This document shows, piece after piece, positions 31,598 to 41,693 of a stretch of DNA of 64,000 nt. The stretch's first letter is position 1; each line of letters begins with the position of its first letter. Made by a program: the position numbers and the translations under genes. The notes below the pieces were generated by a model, which saw only the letters and a program-made list of their open reading frames with translations, made no database searches and had not been told where the DNA came from. The stretch is from Nelumbo lutea (lineage: Eukaryota; Streptophyta; Magnoliopsida; Proteales; Nelumbonaceae): the NCBI GenBank assembly GCA_022828595.1, contig JAKGHH010000002.1, positions 62,406,383-62,470,382 on the forward strand. Direction: 5' to 3'.

Positions 31598-33570
31598 ATG
31601 TTTAGCTTTGATAGCTCAGACGATTCTTCGAGTAGGGCCGACGTAGGTTCCACCAACCGAGCCGTGTCCCCAGACTGCCTCAGTGACCCCGAGGTGGAGC
31701 TTGAAGACTATGAACTAGTGGGCCGAGTTGCTTCGGGTAGTTTGGCGTCTACCTCCCGCCGAGGTCGGATGTTAGACAGGTTTGGTCCTTCGACCATGAC
31801 ACCTGAGGGGCTTCAATCCATACTTCTGTCCTACAATCTTCCTGGGGGGTACACCTATTTCATTCCTTCGGGTAGCTTTCCTTGGGAACACGGTCCCGAC
31901 GAGATCGTGATTTTTCGAGAGCAGCTCGCCGCAGGGTTGCGACTTCCTTTCCATCCCCTCCTCGTCGAAGTCATAAACCACTTTGGTGTCACCATTGGCC
32001 AGCTTCATCCGAACTCTATTCGGAACCTGGTGGGGACGATATCCCTTTTTTGCGAGCATAATTTCCCCTTGGACTTAGAGATATTCTCCTCTATCTTGAT
32101 GCTCAAGAGACAGGCGGGTCCTCTTCCTGGGGGGAGACGGGCGTATTACCTTACTCCTCGCTAGGGTTTTAAGCTTCTACACGATCTCCCTAACAAGGTC
32201 TCGGCGTGGAAGCGGGACTATTTCAGCGTGCGAAATGCACAAGGATGGCCCTTTCAGACCGGGTGGGGTGAGGCCGCTCCCGACTTGGGCGTAACTCTTG
32301 ATAAAGAGACGGTGAAGGGTCTCCGGCAGTGGGCACGGCAAGGCTTAAAGTGCCACCACTACTTAACGGAGGCTAAGCTTTTTGCAGTCGGCCTGAGTTC
32401 GGGTAGGTTTATGGCTATGCGGTTTCTTGCATGCTCTGTTCCTTCGTTTTTTCTAATGTCGAACTCGTTCTGCAGGTGTGATGGATGCGGAGAGAACTCG
32501 CGGCGGGCGTTTGTTCCAAGGTATGAAGAGGAGGAAGCGGGTCGCCAAGCGAACTCGTACCAAGCTGCCCCTGGATGAGGAGCCCCAAGCCCTAGACCAT
32601 ACGAGAGAGGATCTGCCCAGGGAGCCCGAAGTGACTCCACCGGTGCACGAGACTGCCGGGGCGCCTTTCGCTGAAACCACTCATACGGGCGCTCCTGCGT
32701 ACTCAAGTGCTCCTCACTCCGGGTCTGCTCATACGCGGGCTGGGCCCTCAGGCTCGGGAGCTCAATGGGAGTTTAGGAGCGTGTTGATGCCGAACTACGC
32801 TCTTCAAAAGAGTAGGGATGCTACTTTCCCCGAGGAGGTCACGGCGTGGACCGATCTTCCCTTGAATCAGGTCACTTGCCGCGCTGTAACACATGCCATG
32901 GTGGTAAGTGAGATGCCGTCTTCCTTTTTTATTTTGTTGCTTCTGCTGTTCTTTGCTCACTTGTTTCTTTTGGTAGGTGAATTCTTCAATTCATGCCTTG
33001 GCTGCCCAAGTGGAGAGGAGCTCGCGACAGGCGCGAACTGCTGAGGCTGCTGCTCATGCGGCTGAAGAGGCCTTCTGTGCTGCAGAGGCAAATACCCAGG
33101 CTGCTGAGGCGGCTGCTTACGCTGCTGAAAAGGCTGCTCGCGTCGCGATGGCCAGACAGGCGAGGTCTCAGCGCGACGCCGAGGCCATGGGGGTAGTTGT
33201 CAAGCACATGGTGGACTTAAAGTTGGATTTGCAGCATCAAGTCGAGTATCTTCAGGAGGACATTAGGGAGAGAACACAGATTTTCTCCCAAGGCATTGAA
33301 GATGCCAAAAAGAAGGCAGTTGAAGACTACATTGCCTCCCCGCGTTTTGACGATCTGATGGTGGACTCTTACAGGAGGGGGTTCAAGTTGAGCCGGTGGA
33401 TGATCCGGAATACATACCCCGACCTCGATGTAAGTGCCATAACCACTTCGCGCATAACTCAGGAGATGGCCAATGCTGCAGATGGCGAGCCGGACTCTGA
33501 AGGAGAGGCAGTGCCTTCAGGTGTTGTTGAAGTGCCTTCCGATGGCGAAGAAGTTGCTCTGGGCATGTAG
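31598..33570 (+). pseudogene. Antisense accessory gene of the Tat element, copy B (nonsense codon)
   Basis: Inferred exons are 31598-32402, 32476-32903 and 32977-33570, with borders at the same places as in copy A. The exon 1 frame is open across the site where copy A is shifted (YNLPGGYTYFIPSGSFPW) and carries the PF04195-like stretch (LRLPFHPLLVEVINHFGVTI, GQLHPNSIRNLVG). A TAG at 32162-32164 replaces the Gln codon seen in copy A. After the basic and Pro/Thr-rich linkers, exon 3 (about 197 codons) gives the Ala-rich coiled coil, the segment DLKLDLQHQVEYLQEDIRER and an acidic tail. Exon 3 has no lesion in either copy. The product is of unknown function. Confidence 0.65.
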
Positions 33571-33778
33571 TTTTTTTTTTTTTTTGCCAATGTACTGTTT
33601 CTTGCAATGGAGTGTCTTTTTCCCCTTGCTCATCTTCCCCGAGCTGTTTCTTTGCCGGGTTTTTAGATTTCCGTGGTCTTTTATGCCGCGAACTGATTTT
33701 TTGCCGAGCTGATAATGTGCTGAAGTTCCTCGGCTTGCCTTGTGGCACGGCCTGACTTTGTCCACTTCGCTAGGTGGT
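33571..33778. other. Spacer between the convergent antisense gene and pol, copy B
   Basis: About 208 bp separate the antisense gene stop from the integrase stop on the other strand. The spacer starts with a T run of about 15 bases. The equivalent in copy A is 9696-9912. It presumably holds both 3' ends. Confidence 0.5.
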
Positions 33779-35297
33779 TTATAGGTAGTATCGCCTCAAG
33801 TTCACGATGTTCCAAGTTCGGGGTACTCGTTTGCCTTCCAAGGTTTCGAGTTCATATGCGCCCCCGAGCACTGTTTTTACTTTATAGGGACCTTCCCAAT
33901 TAGGTCCAAGCTTGCCGACGCCGGGTTCGGGCACCATAATTTTTCGGAGGACCAGGTCGCCGATTCGGAAGCTTCGTCGCTTTACTCTGCTATTGTAGTA
34001 GCAGGCTACCTGCTGCTGGTATGCCGCTGTTCGGATGTGCGCGAGGTCCCTTACCTCGTCCAGTAGGTCAAGGTTGGTGCGTAACTCGTCTCCGTTCGTC
34101 CGATCGTCGTATGTTTCTAATCGCAACGTTGGTATTTCAATTTCCGCCGGGATCACCGCTTCAGTGCCATAGGTGAGGTTGAAGGGGGTTTCTCGCGTGG
34201 CTGCTTTTGGTCGTTCGGTGAGCCCATAAGACACTTGGTAGCTCTTCGGCCCACAATCCCTTAGCTCGATCCAGACGTGCTTTCAGTCCGCATAGGATGG
34301 CTCTGTTCATTACTTCCGTCTGACCGTTTGCCTGTGGGTGCGCGACTGACGTGAAATTTTGCCGAATCCCCATGTCCTGGCACCACTCTTGGAACTTGAT
34401 ATCCTCGAACTGTTTGCCATTGTCGGAAATTAGAACCCGAGGTAATCCGAAGCGACATACTATGTTCTTCCAAAAGAAGTTCTGTATGTTTCGGGCCGAA
34501 ACAATTGCCAGAGGTTCGGCTTCTATCCACTTCGTAAAATAATCTACCGCAACAACTAAGAATTTTCGCCCGCCTGCTGCTGGTGGGAATGGCCCGAGGA
34601 GGTCGATGCCCCATTGTGCAAAGGTCCACGGGCTGGCGAGGTATTTGAGGTCGGAGGCAGGTTGGTGGTGGATGTTAGCATGCTTCTGACACTTGTCGCA
34701 TTTTCTGACGAGCTCGACAGCTTCTGTCTTCATCGTTGGCCAATAGTATCCTTTTCGAAGTGCCTTTTGGGCGAGTGCTCTGCCCCCCAAGTGTCCGCCG
34801 CACAGGCCTTCATGAGTGTCGCGGAGTACAAACTCGGCTTCGGTAGGTCGCAGGCACCGCAAATAGGGGGGCGTGTACGACCGTCGGTATAACCATTCGT
34901 CTATTATGACATACTTGGCCGCTTGGCGCTGCACCCTTTTGGCGGCATTGCGTTCTACAGGGAGGGTTCCGTCTATCAGGAAGCTCGCGAGTGGATCGAT
35001 CCAGCTCGGCTCTGCTTCTAAGATGGGAGCGACCTCCTCTGTCCCCCCGAGAATACTAGGCCGAGATAAGTCCTCTATGTACACGGTTCTCATATTGTTG
35101 TGACTCGTGCTGGCTAACCGGGACAGGGCGTCGGTCTCAGTGTTTTCTGACCTCGGGATTTGCCTGATGATGTGTGACCGGAAGTTGAGCAGGGCTTCTT
35201 TTACTTTGGCCAAATATGCGATCATGGAGAGATCGCGTGCTTCGAACTCGCCGATAACTTGGTTTACCACGAGCTGAGAATCGCTGCAGATGACCAA
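33779..35297 (-). pseudogene. Integrase and RNase H tail of copy B (one frameshift)
   Basis: The open piece 34161-35297 carries the end of RNase H (CSDSQLVVNQV), the integrase zinc finger (HEGLCGGHLGG, CDKCQKH) and the catalytic core. The core shows WGIDLLGPFPP, LISDNGKQFED and then NGQTEVMNR with the expected Glu. A frameshift in 34161-34234, where copy A has extra bases, separates it from the C-terminal piece 33779-34234, which ends LRRYYL. The catalytic Asp, Asp, Glu set is visible, unlike in copy A. Confidence 0.87.
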
Positions 35298-35315
35298 GTG
35301 TTTTGCCTTTAACTT

Positions 35316-35910
35316 TCACGCTAGGTCCAGCCCGGCGATTAGTGCTTCGTACTCTGCCTCGTTGTTGGATGCCGCGAACTCAAAGCGTAGCGCGTACTCT
35401 ACTTTTGTGCCGCTCGGGCCGCACAAGGCTATTCCAGCTCCGCTGCCCTGCCGGTACGAGGAACCATCCACGTGAAGGATCCAGGGCTCCTCATCCCAAT
35501 TCGCTCTTCGCCTGATCAAGAGAGATGCCACACTGGATGCTACTTCACAGGGTTTGAACTCTATGGGCTCAGGAGCTCCGGGTTCGCCGCAAATGGGGAC
35601 CTCGGGCTCGACCTGCAGGGCTTCGTGGCTGAAAGTGCACTCGGCGATAAAATCTGCCAGAGCTTGGGCCTTAATAGCGGTTCTCGGTTTGTACTGGAGA
35701 TCGTACTTGCTGAGTTCGATGGCCCATTTCGTCAGTCGACCAGAGACTTCGGGTTTGAGTAAAACTTGTCTGAGAGGCTTGTCAGTTAGGACGATGACTG
35801 TATGAGCCTGGAAGTACGGGCGGAGTTTCCGAGCTGCTATTACTAGGGCGTATGCTAGTTTTTCTATCTCTGGGTACCTTGCCTCTGCTCCCTACAAAAT
35901 CTTACTAACA
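35316..35910 (-). pseudogene. RNase H region of copy B (two stops)
   Basis: The piece 35316-35531 holds WILHVDGSSYRQGSGAGIAL (catalytic Asp) and ends at a TGA where copy A has an Arg codon. Upstream, near 35895, a TAG replaces the Gln codon of copy A after YVSKIL. Both stops are single C-to-T changes on the coding strand. Confidence 0.8.
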
Positions 35911-35912
35911 TA

Positions 35913-37724
35913 TTATATGGGTCGTTGGACCCAGTCTGTTTCCTTTATTAGTACCGAACTGACCGCCTCGTCGCTCGCCGAGAGGTACAGTTGTAAGACT
36001 TCGCCCACCTCGGGTCGGGCTAAGGTTGGTATACTAGCGAGGTAACCTTTTAGTTCGTCGAACGCGAACTGGCAGTCCTGGGTCCATTCGAACCCTTTGC
36101 CTTTGACTGCCTTGAAGAAGGGTAGGCAGCGGTCTGCTGACTTGGATAAGAAGCGGCTTAGAGCGGCTATGCGGCCGTTTAGCCTCTGGACCTCTTTTAC
36201 TTTCCGAGGTGGTTTCATATCTAGAACGGCTTTTACTTTGTCCGGGTTGGCCTCAATACCGCGCCGATTGACAATGTAGCCTAGGAACTTGCCCGAGGTG
36301 ACGCCGAAGACACACTTGTTGGGATTCAACTTCATGCTAAAGTGTCGCAGGATTTGGAAAACATAATCTAAGTCTTGTATTAACTCTCGTGAAAACTGAG
36401 TTTTGATGACCATGTCGTCTACATAGCACTCTATATTCGTACCAATCAGGGGCCAAAACAGCTTATTTACAAGTCTTTGGAAGGTTGCCCCGGCGTTTTT
36501 TAGTCTGAAGGGCATGACTTTGTAGCAATACAGGCCGAACTCGGTAATGAAGCTGGTTTTTTCCTCGTCGGATGGGTCCATCCTAACTTGGTTGTAGCCC
36601 GAGTAGGCATCCAGGAAGCTTAGCAACTCGTTTCCCGAGGTCGCGTCCACTAGGTGGTCAATTCTGGGGAGGGGGAAGCAGTCTTTCGGGCAAGCTCGGT
36701 TCAGGTCGGTATAGTCGACGCACATGCGCCACTTGCCGTTTGCCTTTTTTACCAACACCGGGTTGGCCACCCAGCTCGGGTAGTGGACTTCCCTTATGAA
36801 GTTTGCTGCGAGGAGCTTCTCAACCTCCTCGTCGACCACTCTCCAGCGTTCTGGGGCTAAGTTGCGTTTCTTCTGTCTAACGGGTCTGACTATAGGGTCA
36901 GTATTAAGCTTGTGAGTTATCAATCCGGGGCTAATGCTGGGCATGTCGGCCGCGGACCAGGCGAAAATATCTAAATTTTGGAGTAAAAAACTTACCTGTT
37001 TGGCTCGTAGGGGATCTTCGATGGAAGCTCCGATGCTTAGTGTGCGAGCTGGGTCCGTAGCTGAAGCCTGGATTGCGATTGTTTCCTCTGTGGGCGAATT
37101 TCGCTCCTCACCTTGCTCCACCAGCCGCTCCAGCTCGAGGTCGTCGGCCGTCTTGGTTTTTCCCTTTAGGGCGGCAACGTAGCACTTGCGGGACTCGAGC
37201 TGGTCGCCCCGCGCTACCCTTATACCGAAGTTCGTAGGGAACTTCATGGCCAAATAGTAGGTGGAGACCGCCGCCCGTAGAACATGCGTGATCGGCCGCC
37301 CTATTATGGCATTGTATGGGGAGGGGGTCGCGGCTACCAGGAAATCATGGTTGAGTCTGACCGCACAAGGCCATGTGCCGACTTCCACAGGGACAGTTAT
37401 TTTCCCGAGGGGCCTAACTTCCTCTCCGCTGAAACCTACCAGGGGAGTGTTCGCGGGCTTCAGCTCGCTCCTCTTTAACTGCAGCTGGTCAAATGCCGAC
37501 TTGAAGAGGATGTCCGCTGAGCTGCCCGAATCTACGAGCACGCGCTTGACCTCGAAATCGCTAATCCTTAGCTTAATGACAAGCGCGTCATCATGGGGGT
37601 AGTGGACTCCTCGCGCGTCATCCTCCGTGAAAAAGATTGGCTCTTCGGTCTTTGGCCTCTTTGGGGGTTCCTTTCTTCGAGGGCCACTTCGCGAACTGAA
37701 GTCCGAGCTGCTGCCGAGGTACAC
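35913..37724 (-). pseudogene. Protease and reverse transcriptase of copy B, open for 603 codons
   Basis: In order from the N-terminus: protease with VLVDSGSSADILF (residues about 50-62), the reverse transcriptase entry KRNLAPERWRVVDEEVEKLL, the fingers motif WRMCVDYTDLNRACPKDCFP, AYSGYNQVRMDPSDEE, and the catalytic YVDDMVIKT. The connection PPRKVKEVQRLNGRIAALSR and the start of the first RNase H domain follow. The CPKDCFPLPRID variant and the extra RNase H point to the Tat lineage. One base is missing relative to copy A near 37670, so the frame no longer continues from gag. Confidence 0.9.
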
Positions 37725-37789
37725 CCCGCTACTACGGATCCTCCCACTATTACATGGATGGTTCCCCGAACTGGCCTCTCTTCCGGATG

Positions 37790-38860
37790 CTACTTCTGCA
37801 ACGGTTCGGCAGGTCTGTTGCTAGACTCGGGTGCATCCTTTTCTTGCTGCCCTTGCCGACCTGCTTTATTGTTATTGTGCTGTACAAAATTTCTCAAGTA
37901 TCCGCGACGGATGAGTCCCTCTATCTTGTCGTGGAGGTTATTACACTGTTCGGTGCTATGACCATGGTCTCGATGGAAACTACAATACAGATTCTTGTTT
38001 CTACCGTTCGGATTTCCCTTCAGGCGAGGTGGCCACTTAATGTACGGAGCGTCTTTGATCGTCATTAAGATCTCTGTCCGCCTCGTGTTCAACGGCGTGT
38101 AGTCCGTCCGAACTGCTAAGGGGGCCTGGAAGGACTGGTTCGGCTTCGGCTCCCGGGTCGGGTTTTTTCTACTCACCGGGTTGGAGAGCTCGCCTTCTCT
38201 CTTTCTTTTCTCGTTCCCGCCTTCGGTTCGTTGGTTGATCTCTTCCTCAGTCCTCATGAACTTATCCGCGAGTTTGAGGAATTCGGCCACGGTCGTGGGC
38301 TGGTTGGCCACCATGTGCCATTTGAACTCTTTGTGCGTCACCCCTCTTTTGGCCGCCGCGAGCTGCACTGCGGGGTCCAACCGTGGTATTTGCAAGCATG
38401 CCTCGTTGAACTGCTTGATGTAGCCCCGAATAGACTCTCCTTCTCTTTGGACCACTCCGAAGATGCTTTCCTCTGTTCTGGGGCACCGTTGGCTGGTGAC
38501 GAAGTGTGTGGTGAAGACTTGCACGAACTGGGCCCAACACTTTATCGACCCGGGGGCCAGGTTCCTGTACCAAGTGCGGGCTACCCCCCTAAGGGTGGTG
38601 GTAAAGGCCACGCACATGCACGATTTGCTAGCCCTGGCGAGGTGCATTTGCGACTGAAAGGCGTCAACGTGGTCGTTGGGGTCGAAGGACCCGTCGTACT
38701 TGTCCAGAGGTGGGAGTTTGAAGTCTCTGGGTAAGGGGACCGCCAGGAGTTCCGATGCGAGGGGGGAAGGAACGGAGAGAGCCGGGGTAGCTCCTACCTC
38801 GTCCGAGCTCGTGGCTTTGCCTCTGACTACCGACAAGGCGCGGGTGGCGGTCTGGCGGCT
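37790..38860 (-). pseudogene. Gag region of copy B
   Basis: The frame is open from just after the TGA at 38861 to a TAG at 37790-37792, where copy A has Gln. Landmarks are LPPLDKYDGSFDPNDHVDAF, RGVARTWYRNLAPGSI, ESIRGYIKQFNEACL and the zinc-knuckle-like YCSFHRDHGHSTEQC. No ATG stands at the left of the domain, which supports a start further upstream. Confidence 0.85.
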
Positions 38861-39598
38861 TCACCGGCGCCTTCGCCGTTGAGCGGGCCTTGTGCTAGCG
38901 CTGCTGGCCTCCGTGTTACCGACCTCGATGGGCCCGGAGTGCTGGTAGTCCGCCGCCAGGGCGCTGAATCGATTTTCGGTGAGGAGGAGCTCGGGCTTGG
39001 AGCGCCGGGGTGCTGACCTCGCAGGCGAGGTTCCCGACCCACCCGCGGGTTGCGAGGCGGGGATGACATTTCTCTCTCTTCGGCCTGGGGACGAGGCTTG
39101 GCTGTTGTGGTGGTTTTGGGGCCGGGAGGCCTTCGCCTGGCGGGGGCGCCCATCCTGCGGGGAGGCCTTGACCGGCCTCGGAGCGGGGTGGCGAGGTGGA
39201 AGTAGTGGTTGGTTCAGTGGCAGTTGGGGTAACTGCTATTGGTAGTGATACTGGGAGATGCTGTGCAGCACTTGGTGCTGGTGAAGCTGGTGTTGCTGGA
39301 ACTGTTGCATTTGGGCTTGCATTGCCCGCATGCACTGCACCAGGTCCTCCAACCGGTTTTGGCTAGCTGCCAGGGGGACGGTAGTTGGTTCAGTGAAAGT
39401 TGTCTCAATGGGGAGATGAAAGGGGACGTTTGTGGTAGGAGGGTTTACGGGTGCCACTGCTTGCGGCGTGTTCAGGATGGGGATCCCATCCGCCGAAAGG
39501 GGGATGGTGAACTGTCCAACGCACACCACGGGGACCTGAAGTTGCTCCCCAGTGGCGTTTGTCTCCGTGCCGCGTCCGGTGTTGCTGGAGGAGGCCAT
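38861..39598 (-). pseudogene. Pro/Gln-rich N-terminal ORF before gag, copy B
   Basis: It starts at an ATG at 39598 (MASSSNTGRGTETN) and runs through VGQFTIPLSADGIPIL and a Gln-rich stretch. A TAG at 39236 interrupts it where copy A reads on. The C-terminal Pro/Ser/Arg-rich part ends in TGA at 38861-38863, in frame with gag and at the same site as in copy A. Confidence 0.65.
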
Positions 39599-39666
39599 GA
39601 GTATTGGGATTTTTAAACAAGAAAGGGGGGTATCGAAGTTTGGAGGGAGGCTTTTTGAAGCGTTTT

Positions 39667-39682
39667 CCTACAGACGACGCCA
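39667..39682 (-). promoter_or_regulatory. Primer-binding site of copy B
   Basis: Read on the minus strand, TGGCGTCGTCTGTAGG begins two bases after the 5' LTR. It differs from copy A at two positions, which should weaken tRNA priming. Confidence 0.65.
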
Positions 39683-39684
39683 AT

Positions 39685-40433
39685 TGATGGAGCGCGATCC
39701 GGCTGGTCTTAGCTGTCCGCTGCCTTGCTTTCGAACGAGGTAGCAGGGATCCTGAAACGGGAGAGATGGGAAAGCTCCGGGGGGAACCCGGTGTAGAGGC
39801 TCCGAAGCTCAAGTTAGAATCTTTTAAAAGCAAGGTAATACCAGATAGCGCAAGGTTTTTGCATACCTCTCTTGTCGGGGGGGCAGGGGGCTCTTATAGT
39901 CGCTTCGCGTACTCGCCCCGAGGCCCTTGTCAGATCGGGTATGATTACTCTGGCGCTTGTCAACTCGGCTGTCGTCCCTTCTGCTGAGACAGAACCGTCA
40001 CTGCCTAACCGTCACTGCTTAACCGTCCAACTGGAGATGGCGGCGTCAGTGGCGGTGGCAGGTGGCCGTTTAGAGTGCAGCTGCCAAACGTCAGATCCCA
40101 AGTCAGTCAGGCGTGGCGCCCTCGGGCACGGAATTCCCTGGTGCCAGGCGTGGTACGACTTGTTTGGCTTTGGTGCCTAGAAGATGATGTGAAGTGCTGA
40201 GCGAGGCGGTCTTGAGCTCGGAGGTATCCCGAACTGTAACAAGGTGGATCAGTTCGGCGAAGTCTGTCCCGAGCTGTTACAAGGTCAGTTCGGCGAAGTC
40301 TACCCCGAGCTGTTACAAGGCGGTCAGTTCGGTGAAGTGTGCTCTTGCCGCCTAGGCTTGACCCCTTTTGCCGAGCTGTCGTTTCTGCCACGTGTCTCAT
40401 AATAAAGAGGTCGGGCCAAATTTTTCTTGATCA
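39685..40433 (-). repeat. 5' LTR of copy B (right, 749 bp)
   Basis: It starts TGATGGAGCGCG, ends CTTGATCA and pairs with 30195-30942. It has about three minisatellite units near 40235-40340. Confidence 0.94.
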
Positions 40434-40570
40434 AGAGGTATAGCACAGACCCAGTTCAAAGTCCAAACAAAAGGTTACCCTGATTAACCTACTTAGGTTG
40501 GGTTCTGGTAACTTTTACTGAGCTGTGGATCCAAATCAACTCTAATCTGGAATACAGAACAAAAGAATTT

Positions 40571-41271
40571 CAGGGGGCGTTCTTTTTTCGGATTTTGAGA
40601 TGGGGGAAAGTTGATCAGTGGGATTTTGGTTCCCATTGACCAAGAATCTCATCTTCTTTTTTCAAATTTATGTGGGGTTCAGGAAAAGTTTATTTTCCTG
40701 GGTATCAGTACCCGTAAGTGAAGTGATACTCATATTCTAGGTGGGTAAATAACTTTACCACTTAGGCCCCATTCGCTTTTCAATAAGTTACTTACCCGAG
40801 TAAATGCAATTACCTGGGTAAGTTTTTCCTGGGAAACACTTACCCAGGTAAGTGCATTTACCCATGTTCTCTATTTCTAAGGTAAATAAGGTAATGACCA
40901 TTTTAGTCATAAAAATATTCCATTATTAAAAGGGGCATTTTTGTCCCATTCAAGTGTTAGCTGCTTTCCTCTTAGGTGGGAAAGTTATTTATCACCCTAG
41001 GAACATGGAATTCTTGGTCAATGAGAACCAAAATCCCATTGACCAACATTCCCCCCTCTCAAAATCCAAAAAATAAAAATATAAACGCCCTCTTAGGGAA
41101 AAGTTGTCAACACTTGAATTGGACAAAAATGCCCTTATCAATAATGATTTTTTATGACTAAAATGGACATTGCCTTATTTACATGCAAAATAAAAGAACA
41201 TGGATAAATGCACTTACCCGATAACTGCATTTACCCGGATAAATAATTTATCGAAAAACAAACGGGGCCTC
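40571..41271. repeat. Compound foldback: two interleaved inverted-repeat pairs
   Basis: Pair X: 40571-40650 (GGATTTTGAGATGGGGGAAA, GGGATTTTGGTTCCCATTGA) is inverse to 41010-41096. Pair Y: about 40764-40978 (AGGCCCCATTCGCTTTTC, GTAAGTGCATTTACCCATG) is inverse to about 41088-41271. The order along the DNA is X-left, Y-left, X-right, Y-right, so simple nesting does not explain it. No coding capacity is seen. The DNA from 40439 to 40570 and from 41272 to 41693 shows nothing else, apart from presumed promoter DNA of the PPR gene. Confidence 0.6.
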
Positions 41272-41693
41272 AGGGTTAACTTAGTTAGGCCCAGTCCACG
41301 CTACACTACTTATATCATACACTGCTTAATTCTCTCTAATGGCTTAGTTTGGAAAAAATACATACAAAATACAAGGTTTTGCATGGGGAAAAATTTGCAA
41401 CTTTGACTTCACCCTCAATTTATCAATGTTTGTAGTTTATTTCCACCCTGACCTTGTAAGAGTTGTGCTGGGCTATTCCATGGGCCGCAATGTTTTTTTA
41501 GATTGGAATTAGAGGGATTTTGGCCCATGAAATGCTTTTCTTTTGGGCCACTCGAGTTTGCTTGCCCCAAGGCACCTGACCTGACCCGCGCAAATTCTCT
41601 CGTTTGATTTAACTTAACGAACTTTCGGAAATCACAAGAACTATCAACCAACTTCTCGACGGTCGTTCAATCCTTCTGCGATTTCTTTCAACT

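Larger units (their letters stand above)
30190..40438 (-). mobile_element. Ty3/Gypsy Tat-lineage LTR retrotransposon, copy B (complete, decayed)
   Basis: The element spans 30195-40433 (10,239 bp) with the 5-bp duplication AGAGG (30190-30194 and 40434-40438). It has the same orientation and gene order as copy A and is clearly the same family, but a separate insertion. Its LTRs differ by about 14 substitutions and a few indels in 748 bp by eye, near 2%, so it is younger. Large parts of pol remain open (35913-37724 and 34161-35297), but stops remain before gag, in the RNase H region and in the antisense gene. It should therefore not move on its own. Confidence 0.94.

Noticed and set aside
38861..38863. 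Selenocysteine reading of the shared TGA
   Set aside because: Flowering plants lack the selenocysteine system. Readthrough, a separate ORF or an inherited defect are better explanations.
6130..40433. One large or nested element using outer LTRs
   Set aside because: Each copy has its own LTR pair, primer site, polypurine tract and different target duplication, and a host gene lies between them.
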